Shown here in pieces: positions 33,620 to 42,735 of a stretch of 64,000 nt of DNA. A program made the position numbers and the translations under genes. Under the pieces are notes generated by a model. That model did no database searches and was not told the DNA's origin. It was given only the letters and a program-made list of their open reading frames with translations. Source of the DNA: Marinobacter iranensis (lineage in GTDB: Bacteria; Pseudomonadota; Gammaproteobacteria; Pseudomonadales; Oleiphilaceae); contig NZ_JANCMW010000002.1 of the NCBI RefSeq assembly GCF_029207565.1, forward strand, positions 434,001-498,000. Reading direction: 5' to 3'. Position 1 is the first letter of the stretch; each line of letters opens with the position of its first letter.

Positions 33620-34702
33620 ATGGCCAGACTGCATGAAGGTGAGCCTGTGTTTGTTCCTGGCAGTGGCGGAATAACCCATCCCCTGGAAAGGGTGCCCGAT
33701 TATGGTGAGTTGGTGGAGATTGCTCCGAATGTCTTCTGGAGCAGAATCCCTATGCCCGGAAAGCTGGATCACATTAACATCTGGCTGTTGAGGGATGATG
33801 ACGGCGTGTCGGTGATTGATACCGGGATGTATACCGCAGAAGCGGAATCTGCCTGGACCTCGTTGATTAGGCAAATCCCGGGGCACTCGGTCATTGACCG
33901 GGTATTCGTTACGCATATGCACCCTGACCACGTTGGTATGGCAGGCTGGCTTGCCGATCTCCAGCCCGCGCAATTCTGGATGACCCGCATGGAATACATG
34001 ACTTGCCGGATCCTGGAAGCGCAGTCCCATGATGACAAGGTGCCGGAGGACTTCACCAGTTTTCATCGCAGCGCCGGGTGGCCTGCTGCCGCGATCCGGA
34101 GTTATAGCGGTCATTACGGCAATTTCGGAAAACGGGTCTTCCCACTGCCCAGGGCATACCATCGCCTGGAACATGGGCAGAGCCATGAGATTGGCGGGCA
34201 CAATTGGCGGGTTGTGGTAGGCAGCGGGCATTCGCCGGAGCATGCCTGTTTCTATTGTGAGGAACTGAAGCTGCTGATTTCTGGTGATCAGGTGCTGCCG
34301 AGGATTTCCTCCAATGTGTCCGTCACCCCGATGGAGCCACTCGCCAATCCCATGGCCGATTGGCTGGCGTCTCTTCGTTGGTTGAAAGAGGAAATTCCCA
34401 ATGATGTTCTGGTGTTACCCGCTCACCAGGAATGTTTTGTCGGGTTACATGAACGCATTGATGCCCTGATTGCCGAGCAGGAGCGTTCCTTTGCAGTGCT
34501 CCGGAAGTCACTCAGGGAAAGTTCCAAGCGGGTGGTGGATCTGTTCGGACTGTTATTTTCCAGACCGATAGCCGAAGACGATCCGTTGATCTTCAGTCTG
34601 GCCACGGGCGAAGCCCAGGCGTGCCTGAACTACCTGTGGGAGACCAGTGAAGTGACCTGCTCTGTCGATTCGCAGGGTGTGTGCTGGTATCGGGCCGCCT
34701 AG
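33620..34702 (+). CDS. Metallo-beta-lactamase-fold hydrolase
   Basis: A 360-residue hydrolase with the zinc motif FVTHMHPDHVGMAGW (HxHxDH), ISGDQVLPRIS (bridging Asp), and LVLPAHQECFVG (late His). The N-terminal part, residues about 28-60, has the VFWSRIPMPGKLDHINIWLL strand typical of glyoxalase II-like or thioesterase-like members, and the C-terminus adds about 80 residues. ATG 33620 starts 1 bp after the ligase stop. The longer upstream frame overlaps the ligase and is not credible. Members in acyl-CoA operons have been proposed to act as thioesterases or lactonases; the substrate is unknown. It is distinct from the shorter metallo-hydrolase at 22201. Confidence 0.85.
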   Translation: MARLHEGEPVFVPGSGGITHPLERVPDYGELVEIAPNVFWSRIPMPGKLDHINIWLLRDDDGVSVIDTGMYTAEAESAWTSLIRQIPGHSVIDRVFVTHMHPDHVGMAGWLADLQPAQFWMTRMEYMTCRILEAQSHDDKVPEDFTSFHRSAGWPAAAIRSYSGHYGNFGKRVFPLPRAYHRLEHGQSHEIGGHNWRVVVGSGHSPEHACFYCEELKLLISGDQVLPRISSNVSVTPMEPLANPMADWLASLRWLKEEIPNDVLVLPAHQECFVGLHERIDALIAEQERSFAVLRKSLRESSKRVVDLFGLLFSRPIAEDDPLIFSLATGEAQACLNYLWETSEVTCSVDSQGVCWYRAA

Positions 34703-34758
34703 AACGACGGTTTGTTTAATCAATCCACCCCGCACAATCTTGTACTACGGAGGCCGCT

Positions 34759-35910
34759 ATGGCACTTGATCGCGATACTCTCAATCAGTTTGTAGACACC
34801 GTGCGGCGGTACGTGCGTGATCGCCTGATTCCGCTGGAAATGCAGGTTGCGGAGGAAGACCGGATCCCTGAAGACGTCATTGACGAAATGAAGGACATGG
34901 GATTGTTCGGGCTTTCCATACCGGAGGAATTCGGAGGCCTTGGGCTGACCATGAGCGAAGAAGTCGCGGTGATTCAGGAAATGGGGTACACATCGCCGGT
35001 GTTCCGTTCGATGTTTGGAACCAATGTCGGCATTGGTTCCCAAGGCATTGTTATTGATGGTACCCAGGAGCAAAAAGCAAGGTATCTGCCGTTGATGGCC
35101 AGTGGCGAGCTGATTGGTTCGTTTGCCCTGACGGAGCCGGATGCCGGGTCCGATGCTGGCTCGGTCGCGACCACCGCCCGTCTTGATGGTGACCATTACA
35201 TCATCAATGGTAACAAGCGCTACATCACCAATGCGCCCAGGGCTGGCGTGTTCACGGTGATGGCCCGTACGGGCACCCGTGAAGAAGGTGGCCGTGGGGT
35301 GTCGGCATTTCTGGTGGACGCCAACCTTCCGGGTATCTCCCTTGGTAAGCCAGACAAGAAGATGGGCCAAAAAGGGGCTCATACCTGTGACGTGATTTTC
35401 GAGAACGTCCGGGTACCGGCCGAGGCGTTGATTGGCGGTGTGGAAGGGCAGGGATTCAAGACTGCGATGAAAGTGCTGGATCGCGGCCGTCTGCACATTA
35501 GCGCCCTGAGCGTCGGAACCGCCAAGCGTCTGATCGATGAAAGCGTGACATACGCTTTGCAGCGCAAGCAGTTCGGAACGGAGATCGCCAACTTTCAGCT
35601 GGTGCAGGCCATGCTTGCCGACAGTCAGACGGAATATTACGCCGGCAAATGCATGGTTGAAGAGACCGCGCGCTCCTGCGATGCCGGGGAGCCGGCGCCC
35701 ATGAATGCGGCGAGTTGCAAGCTCTATTGCACCGAGATGGTTGGCCGGGTTGCGGATCGCGCGGTGCAGATTCACGGCGGCGCGGGGTACGTCAGCGAAT
35801 ATTGTGTCGAACGTTTCTATCGCGACGTTCGCCTGTTCCGCCTATATGAGGGTACGTCGCAGATCCAGCAACTGGTTATAGCAAAGCATATGCTTCGCAA
35901 TATGGGCTGA
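34759..35910 (+). CDS. Acyl-CoA dehydrogenase (short/medium-chain type)
   Basis: A 383-residue acyl-CoA dehydrogenase with all family blocks: FALTEPDAGSDAGSV, YIINGNKRYITNAPRAG, YALQRKQFGTEIANFQLVQ, IHGGAGYVSEYCVERFYRD and the catalytic glutamate in LYEGTSQIQQLVIAKHML. It likely forms an enoyl-CoA and feeds electrons to ETF. ATG 34759 follows CGGAGGCC. It is the last gene of the rightward operon that begins at 27810; a hairpin 45 bp downstream may end transcription. Unlike the dehydrogenase at 28643, it retains the usual catalytic base. Confidence 0.92.
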   Translation: MALDRDTLNQFVDTVRRYVRDRLIPLEMQVAEEDRIPEDVIDEMKDMGLFGLSIPEEFGGLGLTMSEEVAVIQEMGYTSPVFRSMFGTNVGIGSQGIVIDGTQEQKARYLPLMASGELIGSFALTEPDAGSDAGSVATTARLDGDHYIINGNKRYITNAPRAGVFTVMARTGTREEGGRGVSAFLVDANLPGISLGKPDKKMGQKGAHTCDVIFENVRVPAEALIGGVEGQGFKTAMKVLDRGRLHISALSVGTAKRLIDESVTYALQRKQFGTEIANFQLVQAMLADSQTEYYAGKCMVEETARSCDAGEPAPMNAASCKLYCTEMVGRVADRAVQIHGGAGYVSEYCVERFYRDVRLFRLYEGTSQIQQLVIAKHMLRNMG

Positions 35911-35954
35911 AATCCTGGGCCACCACAGTATCTTGAACGGTCAATAAACAACAA

Positions 35955-35973
35955 AGCCCGCTAGAAGCGGGCT
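35955..35973 (-). terminator. Rho-independent terminator of tRNA-Phe (possibly bidirectional)
   Basis: A seven-base stem (AGCCCGC and GCGGGCT) with a five-base loop lies 16 bp past the 3' end of the leftward tRNA gene. On the minus strand it is followed by TTTGTTGTTTATT, a good U-rich tail. It also lies downstream of the rightward dehydrogenase gene, though the plus-strand tail is less U-rich. Confidence 0.75.
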
Positions 35974-35988
35974 AAGTTATTGAATTCG

Positions 35989-36064
35989 TGGTGCCCGGAG
36001 GCGGAATCGAACCACCGACACGGGGATTTTCAATCCCCTGCTCTACCGACTGAGCTATCCGGGC
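35989..36064 (-). tRNA. tRNA-Phe (GAA anticodon)
   Basis: The minus strand shows a complete 76-nt cloverleaf: acceptor arm GCCCGGA pairing with TCCGGGC, D-arm GCTCAGTCGGTAGAGC, anticodon arm GGGGATTGAAAATCCCC with anticodon GAA, and T-arm GTCGGTGGTTCGATTCCGCC. CCA is encoded at the 3' end (35989-35991 complement). A terminator follows at 35955-35973. There is no sign of an integrated element at its 3' end. Confidence 0.97.
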
Positions 36065-36172
36065 GCGTTGCGGTACTGCTGTGCAACGGGGCGCTATTAA
36101 ACCGGTTTAGGTTGCCTGAGTCAAGGCCGTTCCGGGAAAATTTTCATAGGCGCTTCCGCAGGTTGGGGGCGC

Positions 36173-36445
36173 CTACTTCTCCGGCGGTACGTACCCCTCG
36201 GCCTTGTCGAACGGCTCGTTGTTGAAGAAGCGTTCCATCTGTGCCTGCAGGTACTTGCGGGTGTTGGGGTCCATCAGGCTCAGGTGCTTTTCGTTGATCA
36301 GCATGGTCTGCTGGGCCTGCCATTCTTCCCAAGCCTTCTTGCTGATGTTCTCGTAGAGGTCTTCGCCTTTCTTGCCTGGCATGGGGGGAAAGTCCAGGCC
36401 TTCGAGTTCTTCCTGGTATTTACGACAGAATACGGTGCGGCTCAT
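36173..36445 (-). CDS. yggX: Probable Fe(II)-trafficking protein YggX
   Basis: A 90-residue protein of the YggX family, complete in length. It begins [17 protein letters not shown] with the conserved Cys7 and continues [27 protein letters not shown], which is split here around GKK, then ends with EGYVPPEK. The protein protects iron-sulphur enzymes and has been linked to oxidative-stress resistance. It lies 52 bp after mutY in the same direction, the same order as in Escherichia coli, suggesting a shared transcript. ATG 36445 has GGAGC upstream on its strand. Confidence 0.95.
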   Translation of the reverse strand: MSRTVFCRKYQEELEGLDFPPMPGKKGEDLYENISKKAWEEWQAQQTMLINEKHLSLMDPNTRKYLQAQMERFFNNEPFDKAEGYVPPEK

Positions 36446-36497
36446 GTCTGCTCCTGTTTGGAGGTCGTGTTGCTGAATCTGCAGGGATGATAACAGA

Positions 36498-37562
36498 TCA
36501 AAGCAGAACGGTTTGTTCCGGCGCTGTTAGCAGGGTACGGATGGGGGCTGGCAGGCCCAGGGAGAGGGCTTGGTCCCGGTGGATCCATTGGTGGTTCTCT
36601 GCGTCGTTAACTCGCGCGGGGCTGTGGACGGTCAGCCGTGCCGGCTGGATGTGCAGGTGGTAGTGGCTGAAGGTGTGGCGGAATCCGCTGGTGAGCTCCG
36701 GTTCACCGCAGTTGAAGCCGAAGGCCTGTTCGCAGGCGTCTGGCAGTTCCTCCGGGCTGTAGGCCGGGTCCAGTTCCGGCAGGCTCCAGAGCCCGCCCCA
36801 GATGCCGCTGGGTGGCCTGCGTTCCAGCAGGATACGCCCTTCGTGGTCTTCCAGTATCACCATCCAGGTGGTTTTCTCGGGCTTGGCTTTCTTGGGCTTG
36901 GAGGCGGGGTAGAGGCTGGTTTCGCCTTTGGCGTAGGCTTCGCACCCGGCCTGTAGAGGGCAGCTTTCGCACGCCGGGCGGCTGCGGGTGCACACCATGG
37001 CGCCCAGGTCCATGATGGCCTGGGTATAGTCGCGGATGCGTTCGTCGGGCGTGTGCTCCTCCGCACGCTCCCAGAGTTGGTGCAGTACGCTGGTTTTGCC
37101 GGGCCAGCCCGCAATGGCGTGGTAGCGGGCCAGGACTCGTTTTACGTTGCCGTCCAGTATGGCGGCCCGTTGCTGGTAGGCCTGGGCGAGGATGGCCGCA
37201 GCGGTCGAGCGGCCAATGCCGGGCAGAGTCTGGAGTTGTTCCAGGTCCCTGGGGAATTGCCCATCGTGTTTCTCAACCACTTGCTGGGCCGCCTTTTGCA
37301 GGTTGCGGGCACGGGCGTAGTAACCAAGGCCGGACCAGTGGCTGAGCACATCGTCCACCGGCGCGGAGGCCAGCGCCTTCACATCCGGAAAGCGCTGCAT
37401 GAAGGCTTCGAAGTAGGGGATAACGGTAGTGACCTGGGTCTGCTGCAGCATGATTTCCGAAACCCATACGCGGTATGGGTTGCGGTCATGGTGCCAGGGC
37501 AGGTCGTGCCTGCCGTTTTCGTCGTACCAGGCCAGCAGCTTGTTGGCAAAACCGTCGCTCAT
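36498..37562 (-). CDS. mutY: A/G-specific adenine DNA glycosylase MutY
   Basis: A 354-residue base-excision repair enzyme that removes adenine opposite 8-oxoguanine. The helix-hairpin-helix region [13 protein letters not shown] and the nucleophilic aspartate region [12 protein letters not shown] are present. The catalytic glutamate lies in [11 protein letters not shown] [4Fe-4S] cluster is bound by Cys-x6-Cys-x2-Cys-x5-Cys in [17 protein letters not shown]. The C-terminal NUDIX-like domain (residues about 230-345) recognises 8-oxoguanine. Its start overlaps the stop of the upstream asmA-like gene by 4 bp, so they are co-transcribed. Confidence 0.97.
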   Translation of the reverse strand: MSDGFANKLLAWYDENGRHDLPWHHDRNPYRVWVSEIMLQQTQVTTVIPYFEAFMQRFPDVKALASAPVDDVLSHWSGLGYYARARNLQKAAQQVVEKHDGQFPRDLEQLQTLPGIGRSTAAAILAQAYQQRAAILDGNVKRVLARYHAIAGWPGKTSVLHQLWERAEEHTPDERIRDYTQAIMDLGAMVCTRSRPACESCPLQAGCEAYAKGETSLYPASKPKKAKPEKTTWMVILEDHEGRILLERRPPSGIWGGLWSLPELDPAYSPEELPDACEQAFGFNCGEPELTSGFRHTFSHYHLHIQPARLTVHSPARVNDAENHQWIHRDQALSLGLPAPIRTLLTAPEQTVLL

Positions 37563-39748
37563 TGTCCGAATAGGCCCTTGAGGGCGTCTTTTACCTGCTC
37601 GCCGCCTTGCTCGCCCAGCTTTTCCTTCAGTTTCTCGGAAACCTTTTCTTCGGCTTTGGCTTTTGCCTCGTCCACTTCTTCACGGGCTTTTGCTTTCGCG
37701 GCGTTGGCGGCGATGGTTTTCAGGGTGTCGCGGAAGCGGGAGCCGTCAAAGGAGCAGAGGCCAGCCGGGTCTTCGGCGAAGTCGCCACGGCACTCAACGG
37801 GAATCACAACGTCTTCCACATACTCCGTCACCCGGCAGGCTTCGTCCCGGTGGATTTCACCGACGATGCGCAGGCCAATTTCATAATCGAGGTTGGAGGC
37901 GGCCAGGTCCACGGTGCCGTCGCCTTCCAGTCTCATGCCGGCGAGGGCAGCCACCAGGTCAGTGTTGTTCAGGGTGTTGCCGTCAATCTTCAGAGTGCCT
38001 TTCATATCGTTGAACGGGGTGCTGGTGCCCCAATCCGAGGTGCTAAGGCTTTCCTGGTTGACCATGGCAATTCCCTGGCAGGCCATGCGGGTGAGGTTCA
38101 TGCGGGTGAATTCGCCCTCCGCCAGGTTGAAGTTGATCTCGCCGCCGGCATTGTTGCGCAGGGCGGAGATACGGTTGCCGGTAGTATTCACATCCGCGGA
38201 CAGGTTCGCGCCACCAGCGAGCATATCCACTTCGGCAAGGTCGGTCAGCAGCGGCAGGGTCTGCACGTTGTTGACTTTTGAGCTTATGGCCCACTTCGGA
38301 TTGTCGGTGCGGGCGTCCAGGGTTACTTTGGCGCCGAAGGAGCCGTCGTACAGCTTGCCGCTGAAGTCCTGCACTTCCAGTACCCCGTTGCGTGCGGTGA
38401 TCACCGATTTGATCTCCTTGATGGTGAGGTTGCTGACAATCAGCTCACCCAAGCCAAGGTTAATGTCCAGCACCAGTGATCGCAGGGTTTCCAGTGGCAG
38501 CAGGTCGCCTTCTTCCGCTGACCCGCCCCCTTGTGGTGCTTCCTCGGTGGCGGCTTCTTCATCGCTGGCGGGAGGAAGGTAACGGTCAGCGTTGATGGCA
38601 TCGCCCTGCAGGTTCAGGCCAATGGCGCTGTTGGCCAAGGCATAGCTGGCGCTACCCTGGAAAGTGGTGTCGTCCAGGCTGATGGTCAGGTCGCTCAGTT
38701 CCACCGTGCCGGCAGGGCCGCCGATGTTGGTTGAGAAGGCAATGGCCTTCATCACTTCTGGGTCTTCCGTTTCAATCGCCGGTTGGCCCAGGGCGGCCAG
38801 CAGGGCTTTGAGGGAGAACTCGTCGATGCTGAGGCTTCCCTCGAGTTTCGGCTTGTCACCAAAACCGTTAACCGTCAGATCTGTGTTCAGTGTCAGGTCT
38901 GCCAGGCTGGCGGTAAAGCCGTTGAGGGTCGCGGTTTCGTTCTCCAGGTTGGCTTCCAGGGAGCCAGCGAGCTCGGCACGTACGGATTCGCCACCAAAGG
39001 GCTCGCCACTCATGTCAAAGACGGCTTCCAGTCCGGATACGCCAAATTCGTTAAGCGCTTCATTCGCCGCCAGTCGGGCACTGATGTCACCCTGCACTTC
39101 AAACTGGGGCTGGTTGGTGGCAAACCGGAAGGCAACATTCAATGGGAAGCTGGAGCCCAGGGTGATTTCGCTGGCGGTAACGGTGAAATCCTCAAGGGTA
39201 AAAGCCTGGCCTGTGCCCTTGTCTTCATAGTGGACGCGGGCATTATTGATTTCCACGCTCTCCACGTTGAAATTCAGGGGCTCGCCGCCGGTGCTCTCTT
39301 CCGCTGTTTCTTCAGCGGCTTCGGCCGACGCGGGCTCTTCCTGCTGTGGCTGTTCTTCGCCTTCCGGCATAATCCGGGTCCAGTTACCGGTACCGTCCTC
39401 GTTAACGGACAGGTTGGCGTCCAGTCCGCTCAGCAGGAAGGTGTCGACCCGGGGCGACATGGTCACCAGGGACCAGAAGCTGACCTGTGCCACCAGTTGG
39501 TCAAGGCGAACCAGTCGCTCGTCTTCCAGGGTTGCCTCAACGTCATTGAGCTCCAGCCCCAACGGAATGAAGGACCAGCCGATATCCCCCGCCAGGATCA
39601 GGTCGAGGTTGGTTTTGTCTTCAACCACTTTCTCTATTTGTGGCTTGTAGGTGTTCGGGTCAATGACGGCTACCGCAATAGCGACGGCAGCAACCGCAAG
39701 AATGAGCAGGCCAACAATGGCGAGAGCCACATAACGAACAGCTTTCAT
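37559..39748 (-). CDS. AsmA family protein
   Basis: A 729-residue envelope protein with one N-terminal membrane helix (ALAIVGLLILAVAAVAIAVA) and a large periplasmic region. The N-terminal AsmA domain spans roughly residues 1-250 (DPNTYKPQIEKVVEDKTNLDL at the start, split by the K-V pair), and a C-terminal AsmA_2-type repeat occupies about 430-640. Near the end is a charged, probably coiled-coil stretch (KAKAREEVDEAKAKAEEKV). AsmA proteins bridge the inner and outer membranes and are thought to affect phospholipid or LPS transport. It precedes mutY with a 4-bp overlap. Confidence 0.92.
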   Translation of the reverse strand: MKAVRYVALAIVGLLILAVAAVAIAVAVIDPNTYKPQIEKVVEDKTNLDLILAGDIGWSFIPLGLELNDVEATLEDERLVRLDQLVAQVSFWSLVTMSPRVDTFLLSGLDANLSVNEDGTGNWTRIMPEGEEQPQQEEPASAEAAEETAEESTGGEPLNFNVESVEINNARVHYEDKGTGQAFTLEDFTVTASEITLGSSFPLNVAFRFATNQPQFEVQGDISARLAANEALNEFGVSGLEAVFDMSGEPFGGESVRAELAGSLEANLENETATLNGFTASLADLTLNTDLTVNGFGDKPKLEGSLSIDEFSLKALLAALGQPAIETEDPEVMKAIAFSTNIGGPAGTVELSDLTISLDDTTFQGSASYALANSAIGLNLQGDAINADRYLPPASDEEAATEEAPQGGGSAEEGDLLPLETLRSLVLDINLGLGELIVSNLTIKEIKSVITARNGVLEVQDFSGKLYDGSFGAKVTLDARTDNPKWAISSKVNNVQTLPLLTDLAEVDMLAGGANLSADVNTTGNRISALRNNAGGEINFNLAEGEFTRMNLTRMACQGIAMVNQESLSTSDWGTSTPFNDMKGTLKIDGNTLNNTDLVAALAGMRLEGDGTVDLAASNLDYEIGLRIVGEIHRDEACRVTEYVEDVVIPVECRGDFAEDPAGLCSFDGSRFRDTLKTIAANAAKAKAREEVDEAKAKAEEKVSEKLKEKLGEQGGEQVKDALKGLFGQ

Positions 39749-39933
39749 GATTCTGGCATCCTTCCGTTAATTCGTGTCCGGTGACTGGGCTTTTGATTAG
39801 CCCAAGGATACCCCAGGGGTAACAAAATAAAAGCCTGAGTGTATGACAATACGTTAGTGATCAGCCAAAATAGACACCTTATTTTCGCACAACAACATAA
39901 AGCGCATCTTACAACGATAAAAAGGAGCAAGCA

Positions 39934-40395
39934 GTGGCTATTACTGTCTCTATAGAGCTGAACCGGGAACTGGACCTGCCCGCCGGATACGACGAAGTAT
40001 TCGGGCTGCTGGCGGATGTTCCGGCATCGGCAAGCCATTTTCCCAAGGTGCACAACCTGGTGGACCTGGGTGACAACACCTACCGCTGGGAGATGGAAAA
40101 GGTAGGCGTGGATAAGCATGCCATCCAGTCCATCTACGCGTGCAAGTATTTCGCCGACAAGGACAACGGTAAGATCACCTGGGAGCCGGTCAAAGGCGAG
40201 GGCAACGGTGTAGTAAAAGGCTCCTGGACCCTAAAGGCGAAAGACGACAGCACCACCTCGGTGAAATTCCAGACCAGCGCCGAACTGACGGTGCCGCTGC
40301 CGAGCCTGCTGAAGCTGGCCATCAGCCCGGTAATCAAGCATGAGTTCAACAGCCTGGTGGATACCTACATGAACAACCTGAAAAAAGCGTTCTGA
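39934..40395 (+). CDS. SRPBCC-family (START/polyketide-cyclase-like) protein
   Basis: A 153-residue protein with the SRPBCC lipid-binding fold. It starts with GTG 39934 after AAAAAGGAGC. A first strand VSIELNRELDLPAGYDEVF leads to VFGLLADVPASASHFP, followed by alternating beta strands and a long C-terminal helix (KHEFNSLVDTYMNNL). Proteins of this fold bind hydrophobic ligands or act as cyclases, hydrolases or membrane-lipid carriers. It lies alone, divergent from the asmA-like gene and upstream of the histidine operon, without a functional link evident. The specific function is unknown. Confidence 0.8.
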   Translation: MAITVSIELNRELDLPAGYDEVFGLLADVPASASHFPKVHNLVDLGDNTYRWEMEKVGVDKHAIQSIYACKYFADKDNGKITWEPVKGEGNGVVKGSWTLKAKDDSTTSVKFQTSAELTVPLPSLLKLAISPVIKHEFNSLVDTYMNNLKKAF

Positions 40396-40452
40396 TGCCT
40401 GCGGCTATCGTTGTCATAAAGGCCATTGCGGGACGCGGAGAGCGATAGAAGG

Positions 40453-40458
40453 TATAAT
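40453..40458 (+). promoter_or_regulatory. Candidate -10 element of the hisB operon promoter
   Basis: A perfect TATAAT lies 50 bp upstream of the hisB start in the gap 40396-40508. The best -35 candidates at suitable distances are weak (GGGACG at 17 bp), so the promoter call rests on the -10 hexamer and on its location before the first gene of the hisBHAF cluster. Confidence 0.5.
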
Positions 40459-40508
40459 GCGCGCAGACACTTTTCCGGCATGTGCCGATTGATGACTTTG
40501 GAGTCCCC

Positions 40509-41102
40509 ATGGCCGAACGCAAGGCTCGGGTAGAAAGAAATACCCTGGAAACACAGATCACCGTTGAAATCGATCTCGACGGCACCGGCAAGTCCAGCTT
40601 CGACACTGGTGTGCCCTTCCTTGAGCACATGATGGACCAGATTGCCCGCCACGGGCTGGTGGATCTGAACATCGTCTCCAAGGGTGACCTGCACATTGAC
40701 GACCACCACACCGTGGAAGACATCGGCATCACCCTGGGCCAGGCCTTCAAACAGGCGGTGGGCGACAAGAAGGGTATCCGCCGCTATGGCCACGCCTACG
40801 TGCCGCTGGACGAAGCGCTGTCCCGCGTGGTGATCGACCTGTCCGGCCGCCCCGGCCTGCTGATGGATGTGCCCTACACCCGTGGCGCTGTCGGTGGCTT
40901 TGACGTGGACCTGTTTGCGGAGTTCTTTCAGGGCTTTGTAAACCACTCCATGGTCACCCTGCACATCGACAACCTGAAGGGCAAGAACACCCATCACCAG
41001 ATCGAAACCGTGTTCAAGGCCTTCGGTCGCGCCCTGCGCATGGCCATCGAAATGGACGAGCGCATGGCGGGTATCACACCGTCCACCAAGGGGTCGCTGT
41101 AA
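40509..41102 (+). CDS. hisB: Imidazoleglycerol-phosphate dehydratase HisB
   Basis: A 197-residue monofunctional IGP dehydratase (histidine biosynthesis, sixth step). Repeated metal-binding motifs are [14 protein letters not shown] and [15 protein letters not shown], each with paired histidines and an acidic residue, and [13 protein letters not shown] near the N-terminus. The chain lacks the histidinol-phosphatase domain found in the bifunctional HisB of Escherichia coli. ATG 40509 follows TTGGAGT; an upstream TTG-type extension to 40482 is unlikely. It is the first gene of hisB-hisH-hisA-hisF. Confidence 0.97.
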   Translation: MAERKARVERNTLETQITVEIDLDGTGKSSFDTGVPFLEHMMDQIARHGLVDLNIVSKGDLHIDDHHTVEDIGITLGQAFKQAVGDKKGIRRYGHAYVPLDEALSRVVIDLSGRPGLLMDVPYTRGAVGGFDVDLFAEFFQGFVNHSMVTLHIDNLKGKNTHHQIETVFKAFGRALRMAIEMDERMAGITPSTKGSL

Positions 41103-41153
41103 GCGGCCCCAGAGTTCAAGATTGAAACCACGATTCAGGAAGTCTCTCTTCAG

Positions 41154-41795
41154 ATGAAAACCGTTGCCATTATCGATTACGGCATGGGCAATCTTCACTC
41201 TGCCAAGAAGGCAGTAGAGCACGTAGCCCCGGGTACCACCGTACTGGTCACCGACAACGCTGACAAAATCCGTGAAGCCGACCGGGTGATCTTGCCCGGT
41301 GTTGGGGCAATCCGTGACTGCATGGCGGAAATCCGCCGCTTGGGTATCGACACTCTGGTGCGCGAGGTGTCGCAGGATCGACCGTTCCTGGGCATCTGTG
41401 TTGGTATGCAGGCAATTATGTCCCGTAGCGAAGAAAACGGCGGTGTTGATTGCATTGGCCTATTTCCATCAGAAGTGCGGTATTTCGGTGAAAACCTCGT
41501 GGAAAACGGCGAGCGCCTGAAAGTGCCCCACATGGGCTGGAACGAGGTATACCAGACCATCGAACATCCGCTTTGGCATAACATCGCAGACGGCGATCGT
41601 TTCTATTTTGTGCACAGCTATTACGTGGAAGCCGAAGGCAATGATGACATCGCCGGTCGCAGCCATTATGGAGTCGATTTGGCTGCGACTGTGGCAAAAG
41701 ACAACATTTTCGCAGCACAGTTCCACCCGGAAAAAAGCGCAAGGGCGGGGCTGCAGTTACTGAAAAATTTCACAAACTGGACCGGAAAAAGCTAG
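41154..41795 (+). CDS. hisH: Imidazole glycerol phosphate synthase subunit HisH
   Basis: A 213-residue glutamine amidotransferase that supplies ammonia to HisF. The N-terminal [14 protein letters not shown], the oxyanion strand [12 protein letters not shown], the nucleophile in [16 protein letters not shown], and the catalytic His-Glu in [13 protein letters not shown] are all present. It lies 51 bp after hisB. The gap to hisA is unusually long (194 bp) because a 106-bp hairpin repeat occupies part of it. Confidence 0.97.
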   Translation: MKTVAIIDYGMGNLHSAKKAVEHVAPGTTVLVTDNADKIREADRVILPGVGAIRDCMAEIRRLGIDTLVREVSQDRPFLGICVGMQAIMSRSEENGGVDCIGLFPSEVRYFGENLVENGERLKVPHMGWNEVYQTIEHPLWHNIADGDRFYFVHSYYVEAEGNDDIAGRSHYGVDLAATVAKDNIFAAQFHPEKSARAGLQLLKNFTNWTGKS

Positions 41796-41819
41796 CAGGC
41801 AAATAGTAAAGTAGTGCTT

Positions 41820-41925
41820 CGCCGGAGCGGAGGCCCTGTTCGGGGACGTCAAAAACATGGATGTTTTTGTCGAGCGTACACGGACGTATCAACAGCGTGC
41901 CCCGAACAGGGCCTCCGCTCCGGCG
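41820..41925 (+). repeat. Long hairpin element, copy 1 (hisH-hisA gap)
   Basis: Arms at 41820-41845 and 41900-41925 are perfect 26-base inverse complements and enclose a 54-nt core at 41846-41899. The core holds an internal hairpin (AAAAACAT-GG-ATGTTTTT) followed by GAGCGTACACGGACGTATC and CAGCGTG. The core is nearly identical to that of copy 2 and close to copy 3, while the arms differ strongly. Arm-base positions are therefore paired within each copy but not conserved between copies. There is no U-tract. Nothing protein-coding is credible, although short frames such as MDVFVERT arise by chance. Confidence 0.9.
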
Positions 41926-41989
41926 GGGCACGGGCGATCAAACTCCACTGCTGGCAGCAAGCCAAAACCAGTCCAAAGGAAAAGAAAAC

Positions 41990-42727
41990 ATGCTGATCAT
42001 CCCGGCCATAGACCTTAAAGACGGCAAGTGCGTAAGACTACGCCAGGGCCGCATGGACGACTCCACCGTGTTCGGTGACGACCCCGTAGATATGGCAACC
42101 CGCTGGGTTGAAGCCGGCGCCCGCCGCCTGCACCTGGTGGACCTGAACGGCGCCTTCGCCGGCGAACCCGTCAACGGCGAAATCGTCCAGGCCATCGCCC
42201 GTAAATACCCGGACCTGCCCATCCAGATCGGTGGCGGCATCCGCTCCGCCGAGACCATTGAGGCCTACCTCAAAGCTGGCGTGCAATGGGTCATCATTGG
42301 CACCAAAGCCGTCAAGGAACCGGAATTCGTCACTGAGATGTGCAAGAAATTCCCGGGCCATATCATTGTAGGCCTCGATGCCAAAGACGGTCGTGTTGCC
42401 ACCGATGGCTGGGCGGAAGTGTCGGAAGTGATGGCAACCGATTTGGCCAGACGTTTTGCCAATGATGGCGTTGAGGCCATCGTCTACACGGATATCAGTC
42501 GCGATGGCATGATGCAGGGTGTTAACGTGGAAGCCACGGCGGCGCTGGCGGAAGAAGGCGGCATCCCTGTCATCGCCTCCGGCGGCGTCACCAATATGGA
42601 TGACCTCAAGCGCCTGGCCACCGTGGCCGACAAGGGCATTCTCGGCGCCATCACCGGCCGTGCCATCTACGAAGGCACACTGGACGTAGCCGAAGCCCAG
42701 GCTTTCTGCGACAGCCTGAAGGGGTAA
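41990..42727 (+). CDS. hisA: Phosphoribosylformimino-5-aminoimidazole carboxamide ribotide isomerase HisA
   Basis: A 245-residue (beta/alpha)8 isomerase of histidine biosynthesis. Catalytic aspartates lie in [14 protein letters not shown] at the N-terminus and [16 protein letters not shown] in the second half. Phosphate loops [13 protein letters not shown] and [12 protein letters not shown] are present. ATG 41990 is preceded by AAAGGAAAAGAAAAC. The open frame runs upstream into the repeat element at 41820-41925, but that extension is not homologous to HisA. hisF follows 8 bp downstream. Confidence 0.97.
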   Translation: MLIIPAIDLKDGKCVRLRQGRMDDSTVFGDDPVDMATRWVEAGARRLHLVDLNGAFAGEPVNGEIVQAIARKYPDLPIQIGGGIRSAETIEAYLKAGVQWVIIGTKAVKEPEFVTEMCKKFPGHIIVGLDAKDGRVATDGWAEVSEVMATDLARRFANDGVEAIVYTDISRDGMMQGVNVEATAALAEEGGIPVIASGGVTNMDDLKRLATVADKGILGAITGRAIYEGTLDVAEAQAFCDSLKG

Positions 42728-42735
42728 GACGAATC

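Noticed and set aside
35989..36064. tRNA-Phe as an integration site of a genomic island
   Set aside because: No integrase gene and no duplicated tRNA 3' end were seen on either side.
41820..41925. Hairpin element as an ordinary rho-independent terminator
   Set aside because: The loop is over 50 nt, there is no U-run, and it lies within an operon rather than at its end.
41861..41989. N-terminal extension of HisA into the hairpin element
   Set aside because: The extension is repeat-derived, while ATG 41990 has a good ribosome-binding site and gives a normal HisA N-terminus.
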